From contig CAMNWW010000069.1 of assembly GCA_946566415.1 (NCBI GenBank), positions 1 through 9,136 on the forward strand: 9,136 bases of DNA. The letters run 5' to 3'. The translations under genes and the position numbers were made by a program. Positions 6,301 through 9,136 of the stretch are shown here, piece by piece; positions within the stretch are counted from its first letter, which is position 1, and every line of letters begins with the position of its first letter. This stretch comes from an uncultured Lachnospiraceae bacterium (GTDB taxonomy: Bacteria; Bacillota; Clostridia; Lachnospirales; Lachnospiraceae). The notes beneath the pieces are model-generated. The model had not been told where the DNA came from. It worked only from the letters and a program-made list of their open reading frames with translations, and ran no database searches.

Positions 6301-9136
6301 CTTTCTTTAAGTATTTCTTCAGGCCAAGCACGAGACGTGGAAACCAACACGCAGGTATCTCCAATGTACTCATCGTTTTTAACTACCTCTGCTTCGTATG
6401 CCACTTGATAATAGGCTTCTATATTAGAATCTTTTACGCTGTCCCCTTTAAAACAGGTGAGGATTCCAACGCATAGATGGTCTTCTGGTATGTCGTCCAG
6501 GCTTTTATAAAACCACATCCCATCCTCATATGTTGTTTCCATCTCGTTAATGCTATTCCAGTTACTTCCATCTTTTTTTGTGGCATAATACACAAACGTA
6601 TTTTCCCCTAAAATCATCCCTTTTCCGTCTAATGTTCCTTTGTTTTGCGGTTCGTTACCGAAAGTATCCCTTATATTTCCTGTCAGCTTCAGCCTTTCAC
6701 CGTCAAACTTCATCAGATTGGTTCCCCAACGCATGCATCCATAGGTGTCGCCTGTCTTATAAGTAAGACCGCCGGCCAAGTCCACCTTTTCACCGGCTAA
6801 AGCATAGGCATCTCCCTGACCGTAATTTCCGTTTGGATACCGTTCGCTAGTATAGCCCGGACTCAACCACCGCTCGCCACATGCCAGGTATCCAACCCTG
6901 TTTGTCATTACTCCCGGCAAAGTTAATCCAACATTTTTTTTCACGCCCTTATTGCTGCTATCCTGTGAGTTATGCTCTGTATTTCCTACCGTCAGTTTTC
7001 CCCCTACAACGTCTATATTTGTATGGAAGACTCCCTCCCCATACGCCTTGACAATGTCATATTCCGGCGCTGTACTCGGGCTATCTTTTTTATTAAACGG
7101 TTGAATAAATACGAATTCACCGGCGGAGAAACATCCGACATTTGCTCCATACACATCCTTTGTTCCAAGACCGTTCTTTTTCGGCATCTGGTCTGGGTCT
7201 ATTTCCCATTCGCTGACCGTTACAGTAATTTTATTGCCATTTTGCACAGCGCTCCAGTTTCCTCCGTTATAGCAAGCGTTTTCCCCTCCCCCGCTATTAT
7301 CCGGAATCATATTTCTGCTCCACGAATAGTCGTTCACCGCACGGTCATTCTGATCTCCTGCGCCGTAGTCTCTTTGCTGGCTTCCCTCAAAGCTCCACAA
7401 AAGAGGCATATACTCGCCTGCTTCATAGGTGCTACTGTCACTATTTGCTACATACGCAGAGCCAACCTCAAGCTCAAACGTTATATCACTGCCCGCATCC
7501 GGAAGTTCTATTCCTTTCAGCCCTTTTGAAGCATTGTCATTGTAGAGCTGGAGTGCGACTCCGACTTTCACCGCTTTCCCGGCAAAGCTTCCCTCGCCAT
7601 AATTTGGCGCACTGTTTTTACCAGTATTAAAATTAAACGTATCCCTATAAGAAGCTTCGCCGTCAATATAAACATTGTATTTAGGAGCCGCCGACACCGT
7701 AACCTCTCCCGCCTCAATTTCTTTCCGTTCGCTTTCTGCATTATCCTTCATGACCGCGGAAAAAGTTGGATTCAAGGTGGCTTCGTTCTTCATATCTTTT
7801 ATCTTTATTGTTACAGTGCTCCCGTATGAACCTGGCACTACTTTTGCTTCAGAATGCAGAGTCACGTTGCCTGTCAACACTTGGATTTCCTTGTCGTCTA
7901 TTGTTTTTTCTTCGACTTTCCCCTCTTCCAGCCAAGTCATTGCATCCAGGTCAAATTCAGCCTTCTCCTTCGATACCGGAAGAATAAACTCCAGATTTAT
8001 GCAGGCATCCTGAAGCGTTTGCGTCTCATCCCTTGACGCCATATCAATATGGAATCCATACTGCACTGTGTCAAAAGTTCTTACTATAGCATTGAAACGA
8101 TTCTCGTCATTCCCGGGGTCGTTATTCTCGTCGAACGGCGCGCTGCCGTCTATCATTCCTACAATTCTAAAATCTTTAACATAAGCATCTCCGTCGCCCT
8201 GTTCCCCGCCTGGTTCCTGCGTCTCTCCATCGCCATCTTCCTGCGTCTCCTCGTTTTGCACCGCATCCTGTCCGTCGGCGCTATTAGAATCCTCCTCAAG
8301 AGCAGTGGTCTGTAGGTATCCCGTGATCTGGTCGTCGTCCGTGCCGTATGTATTCTCCTCTACCGCATCGTTGCTGTCGCCCTCGATCACCTTCAGTTCG
8401 TCTGTCTCTTTATTATAGGAAGAAACGATTCCCATCCGGCTCTCTTTTGCTCCGCTGCCGTCTCCCGTATCCTTCTCAAAAAAGACCAGATCTCCGGCTT
8501 TTGGCTCGTAACCCGCCGCCTCTGTCAGGCAGGCAAGAGTGCCGTCATTTTCTTTGTTGATCTTCTTAAATTCTTCCTGCCATATTTCCGCGTCTGTCAG
8601 TTCTTCCTGGTATTGTCCTGCTCCGTCCTTCTCATCGGGGAATAGCTCCGTTTCCGTCAGACCCGCATAGTACATGCAAAAATTTGCGAATGCTGTATCC
8701 CAGTGATCTCTGTATACGTCGTCTACAAACTGTCCATAGCGGGTATAGCCTTTCTGGCTCCCGTCTTCTTCAACAGTATAATTGTTCTCGCTTTCTGTAT
8801 TGCCGATCTGCATCTTGGCCACTGCCGCCAGCCTTTCTCCCCAGGCATCCGGCAGATTTATATTCTCATATTCTGCATCCCAGATATCCTGGCTTTCCAC
8901 ATCCGCCGTGGTGTCGGGCGCGTCCTCAGTCTCGTCCTCGGTCGTATAGCAGCTATCAGTGTGGGTATGCTCTTTTTTCTCGCAGGTAAGCTGTTTTTCA
9001 TAACAGGCATCGGTGTGAGTATGCCCGTCGGATTCTTCCACCTCGCATATCTGAATCTCACGATCCTCGTAGCAGTCGTCTGTATGGGTGTGTTCTTCCG
9101 ACTCTTCCAGTACGCAAACCAGAGCGCGCTCTGTCA
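3330..9136 (-). CDS. Giant multidomain LPXTG-type surface adhesin, probable pilus tip/ancillary protein, 5' end outside window
   Basis: At least 1,934 residues; the frame is open to the right edge and signal peptide and start are not visible. The GTG at 9041 is residue 1 only for numbering. The modules are: Cys/His repeats up to residue 32; degenerate CHAP-like domain (about 66-243); acidic linker (about 246-285); beta-rich adhesin region (about 286-460); unrecognised Trp/Tyr/Asn/Gly-rich region (about 460-1010); DUF11-like domains (about 1067-1176 and 1198-1376); SdrD_B-like domain (about 1386-1573); SpaA/CnaB-like domain with inserted beta-trefoil (about 1576-1862); LPSAG signal (1866-1870), membrane span and basic tail. 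It is first of the visible pilus genes, ahead of backbone pilin and sortases, which is the usual place for a tip adhesin. Ligand is unknown. No VWA MIDAS motif or clear thioester motif was seen. The role is inferred from architecture and context. Confidence 0.9.
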   Translation of the reverse strand, partial: TERALVCVLEESEEHTHTDDCYEDREIQICEVEESDGHTHTDACYEKQLTCEKKEHTHTDSCYTTEDETEDAPDTTADVESQDIWDAEYENINLPDAWGERLAAVAKMQIGNTESENNYTVEEDGSQKGYTRYGQFVDDVYRDHWDTAFANFCMYYAGLTETELFPDEKDGAGQYQEELTDAEIWQEEFKKINKENDGTLACLTEAAGYEPKAGDLVFFEKDTGDGSGAKESRMGIVSSYNKETDELKVIEGDSNDAVEENTYGTDDDQITGYLQTTALEEDSNSADGQDAVQNEETQEDGDGETQEPGGEQGDGDAYVKDFRIVGMIDGSAPFDENNDPGNDENRFNAIVRTFDTVQYGFHIDMASRDETQTLQDACINLEFILPVSKEKAEFDLDAMTWLEEGKVEEKTIDDKEIQVLTGNVTLHSEAKVVPGSYGSTVTIKIKDMKNEATLNPTFSAVMKDNAESERKEIEAGEVTVSAAPKYNVYIDGEASYRDTFNFNTGKNSAPNYGEGSFAGKAVKVGVALQLYNDNASKGLKGIELPDAGSDITFELEVGSAYVANSDSSTYEAGEYMPLLWSFEGSQQRDYGAGDQNDRAVNDYSWSRNMIPDNSGGGENACYNGGNWSAVQNGNKITVTVSEWEIDPDQMPKKNGLGTKDVYGANVGCFSAGEFVFIQPFNKKDSPSTAPEYDIVKAYGEGVFHTNIDVVGGKLTVGNTEHNSQDSSNKGVKKNVGLTLPGVMTNRVGYLACGERWLSPGYTSERYPNGNYGQGDAYALAGEKVDLAGGLTYKTGDTYGCMRWGTNLMKFDGERLKLTGNIRDTFGNEPQNKGTLDGKGMILGENTFVYYATKKDGSNWNSINEMETTYEDGMWFYKSLDDIPEDHLCVGILTCFKGDSVKDSNIEAYYQVAYEAEVVKNDEYIGDTCVLVSTSRAWPEEILKESELSLDDISRAYDSKDKFSGVPKELLSVKHYMSGNIGWDPWYGADINNPHGLEGWPGLFYSPTIYKQEGGVQKQEVKGIMKLHNSDFLEWGDTLLITGYKSEIEKSLMQTVETGSGDEVKKDVKKEFSLNKDQRVVDYKLEPKITLGKSGTGKEQQKTDVTIVDTLPLGMEYISGSAYFGGEYQQVSPEGGRQGNITGGRQTEPTLSTNDEGRQVLTWTINNMNIAEDMAPIYYSVKIQNITGSGDTVTVPLKNEVYITSTDDKRERTLKEGNLAEEQVTALRTKQASHGKTVSQSIVEEDGTIDYTIYFNNFSDLEQDALVVDTMPKNGEMLGTDDQYKSVYNGSYEVDEWKLDQEDVSKGIRIYYATNENATTSMTSDQIMDESWRNSNGWAEATVQSDGSIAFDGTEEFPVAWAAAGNLTSGQSFHVNLKLQLNLGLEDLESEETNRLVNAVSGSAGTSVYVTTETVRRVLEGLTWLDYNHDGLQDEDEKLLPGVNVELLKLKDGTEEVSEEESYEAVCYSGTENPVVIQTGQQVSVRQSRDSITWYGTETPVSAQKPEDAAGIDGHYRFMDLPPGTYAVRFSDPDGKEIICKLKATKVNAGEDIRDSDGTPTYEGDNESLASTIIYGIEMPTAEEIEERGESAVYRSEHNDSGFYPNSGLQIQKTDEDGDTSLSGAIFTFTTNEQDESTGGQKETTVSFIKKGDGSYMMSDPETEGQPEAGKFLIALASDRSKVMGVDADGNIKLQERASGQSQLFEIYDVADGYKAVKSVDTGKWMGLPDTIASGGTIQMQDDKEDSPVNQALHWTFKEWQNGECDIIPRQDASYKVGIGGTDTIQLSDGKDGMSEKFLVIPAAKYGETTELEVDSRGQLRIENLRSNTSYKIEEIKSPDGYRVLNEPVEIIVDEDGNVTLNLSVSGGGMAEVISGDGTDSGGMVLNLKIRNNELYELPSAGGIGIYWYTIGGMLLMFAAALILYKNKCKEVLGG
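3333..3446 (-). other. Cell-wall sorting signal of the large protein (LPSAG variant)
   Basis: Residues 1866-1903 contain LPSAGG, a hydrophobic span (about 1874-1893) and a basic end with KNKCK. The fourth position is Ala where the pilin has Thr. The flanking GGIG...TIGG pattern matches the pilin signal, supporting processing by the sortases of this cluster. Confidence 0.92.
3456..4316 (-). other. SpaA/CnaB-like isopeptide domain interrupted by an inserted module
   Basis: Residues about 1576-1862. The first strand LQIQKTDEDGDTSLSGAIFT (Lys1581) and the closing part YKIEEIKSPDGY (Glu1803) with a final KIRNN strand (Asn1860) are the expected elements of a CnaB domain. Lys1581-Asn1860 with Glu1803 is a plausible intramolecular isopeptide set. 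The two halves are separated by about 170 residues rather than the usual few dozen. Confidence 0.72.
3729..4136 (-). other. Probable ricin-type beta-trefoil module inserted in the CnaB domain
   Basis: Residues about 1636-1771 show three similar units. Each has a strand such as GKFLIALAS, YKAVKSV or CDIIPRQ, a following VMGVDADGNI, WMGLPDTI or YKVGIGGT turn, and an end with a degenerate QxW/F position (SQLFEI, NQALHWTF, SEKFLV). This three-fold pattern is that of ricin B-type beta-trefoils, commonly carbohydrate-binding. Ligand and lectin activity are not demonstrated by the sequence. Confidence 0.65.
4323..4886 (-). other. SdrD_B-like domain with calcium-type loop
   Basis: Residues about 1386-1573. 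GLTWLDYNHDGLQDEDE places Asp1394, Asn1396, Asp1398 and Asp1402 as in the calcium-binding loops of SdrD B repeats. GHYRFMDLPPGTYAVRF and the final NDSGFYP are also family hallmarks. About 50 residues (roughly 1422-1478) between the first strands and GHYRF are extra compared with the usual compact domain. The domain probably acts as a rigid stalk. Confidence 0.78.
4914..5843 (-). other. Two DUF11-like beta-sandwich stalk domains
   Basis: Residues about 1067-1176 begin with VTIVDTLPLGMEYISGSA and continue to VLTWTINNM and NEVYITS. Residues about 1198-1376 begin with GTIDYTIYFNN and ALVVDTMPKNGE and end near NAVSGSAGTSVYV. The VxDTLPxG plus TWTI pattern is typical of DUF11 and related repeat domains in surface stalks. 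The second is longer, with an insertion around 1250-1325. Confidence 0.6.
6012..7664 (-). other. Unrecognised adhesin-like region of the large protein
   Basis: Residues about 460-1010. The stretch is continuous, coding and rich in Trp, Tyr, Asn and Gly, with scattered cysteines at 590, 637, 721, 769, 857, 863 and 897. I do not recognise a domain. Position between the N-terminal modules and the DUF11-like stalk suggests it contains the ligand-binding head, but this is inference. Confidence 0.5.
8313..8846 (-). other. CHAP-like domain lacking catalytic Cys and His
   Basis: Residues about 66-243 have the order of CHAP/NlpC-like amidase motifs: GYTRYGQFVDDVYRDHWDTAF, FCMYYAG, AGDLVFFEK, RMGIVSS and KVIEGDSNDAV. 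The catalytic Cys of the WCAxF motif is replaced by Asp115 in WDTAF, and the His of the HVGIV motif by Arg202 in RMGIV. Thus it should be inactive as a peptidoglycan hydrolase and may be a binding module. Confidence 0.7.
8946..9116 (-). repeat. Three tandem Cys/His repeats (HTHTDxCY)
   Basis: HTHTDDCY (9069-9092), HTHTDACY (9000-9023) and HTHTDSCY (8946-8969) occur in one frame at 23- and 18-residue spacing. Each is preceded by a Cys, giving C-x7-HxH-x3-C twice and C-x4-HxH-x3-C once. Further copies may exist beyond the right edge. The arrangement resembles metal ligands, but disulphides are an alternative for an exported protein. Confidence 0.88.

Noticed and set aside
6730..6890. Thioester adhesin domain (Cys721 in LACGERW or Cys769 in YGCMRW)
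   Set aside because: The local sequence is suggestive but I find no partner Gln in the expected context, so the call is not supported.
6972..7529. Open frame of 185 codons on the plus strand
   Set aside because: It is fully antisense to the large surface protein, whose continuous frame and domains are clear, and its translation shows no family signature or ribosome binding site. The other plus-strand frames in the window fail in the same way.
9041..9041. GTG at 9041 as start of the large protein
   Set aside because: The same frame is open for 31 more codons to the window edge and contains another copy of the HTHTDxCY repeat, and no signal peptide follows the GTG. The true start is outside.

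Overview
The window holds a single-direction (minus-strand) gene cluster for a sortase-assembled pilus. In transcription order, right to left, it contains a very large LPXTG-type surface protein truncated by the right edge (3330-9136), a backbone pilin (1524-3203), a complete class C sortase (463-1422), and a second class C sortase truncated by the left edge (1-454). No convincing gene lies on the plus strand. Cell-wall sorting signals, class C sortases and strong AGGAG ribosome binding sites indicate a Gram-positive Firmicute. The His/Cys-rich N-terminal repeats followed by a CHAP-like domain, and the mixed base composition (about 53% G+C in the lines I counted in the sortase gene, roughly 30-45% in the pilin gene), fit a gut Clostridia/Lachnospiraceae-type organism. 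That taxonomic guess is inference.

Region 3330-9136 encodes at least 1,934 residues and its true start is outside the window. Residues of this protein are numbered here from the GTG codon at 9041, a reference point and not the proposed start. Its modules are: C-x(4-7)-HxH-x3-C repeats; a CHAP-like domain lacking the expected catalytic Cys and His; an acidic linker; about 800 residues of unrecognised adhesin-like sequence; two DUF11-like beta domains; an SdrD_B-like domain with a calcium-type loop; a SpaA/CnaB-like domain that appears to carry an inserted ricin-type beta-trefoil; and an LPSAG sorting signal. It is probably the tip or ancillary adhesin.

Region 3204-3329 separates it from the pilin gene. 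It contains a short ORF with a good ribosome binding site overlapping a potential hairpin/pseudoknot RNA fold. The backbone pilin has a signal peptide, an N-terminal domain, a fimbrial D2-type domain, a CnaB domain with an E-box, and an LPSTG signal.

Region 1423-1523 holds a 12-bp RNA stem without a U-tract, better explained as an mRNA processing or stability element than as a terminator. The two sortases are clear paralogs. The expected system is one in which class C sortases polymerise the LPSTG pilin, attach the LPSAG protein, and the finished fibre is anchored to peptidoglycan by a sortase encoded here or elsewhere. No promoter is visible; transcription probably enters from beyond the right edge.
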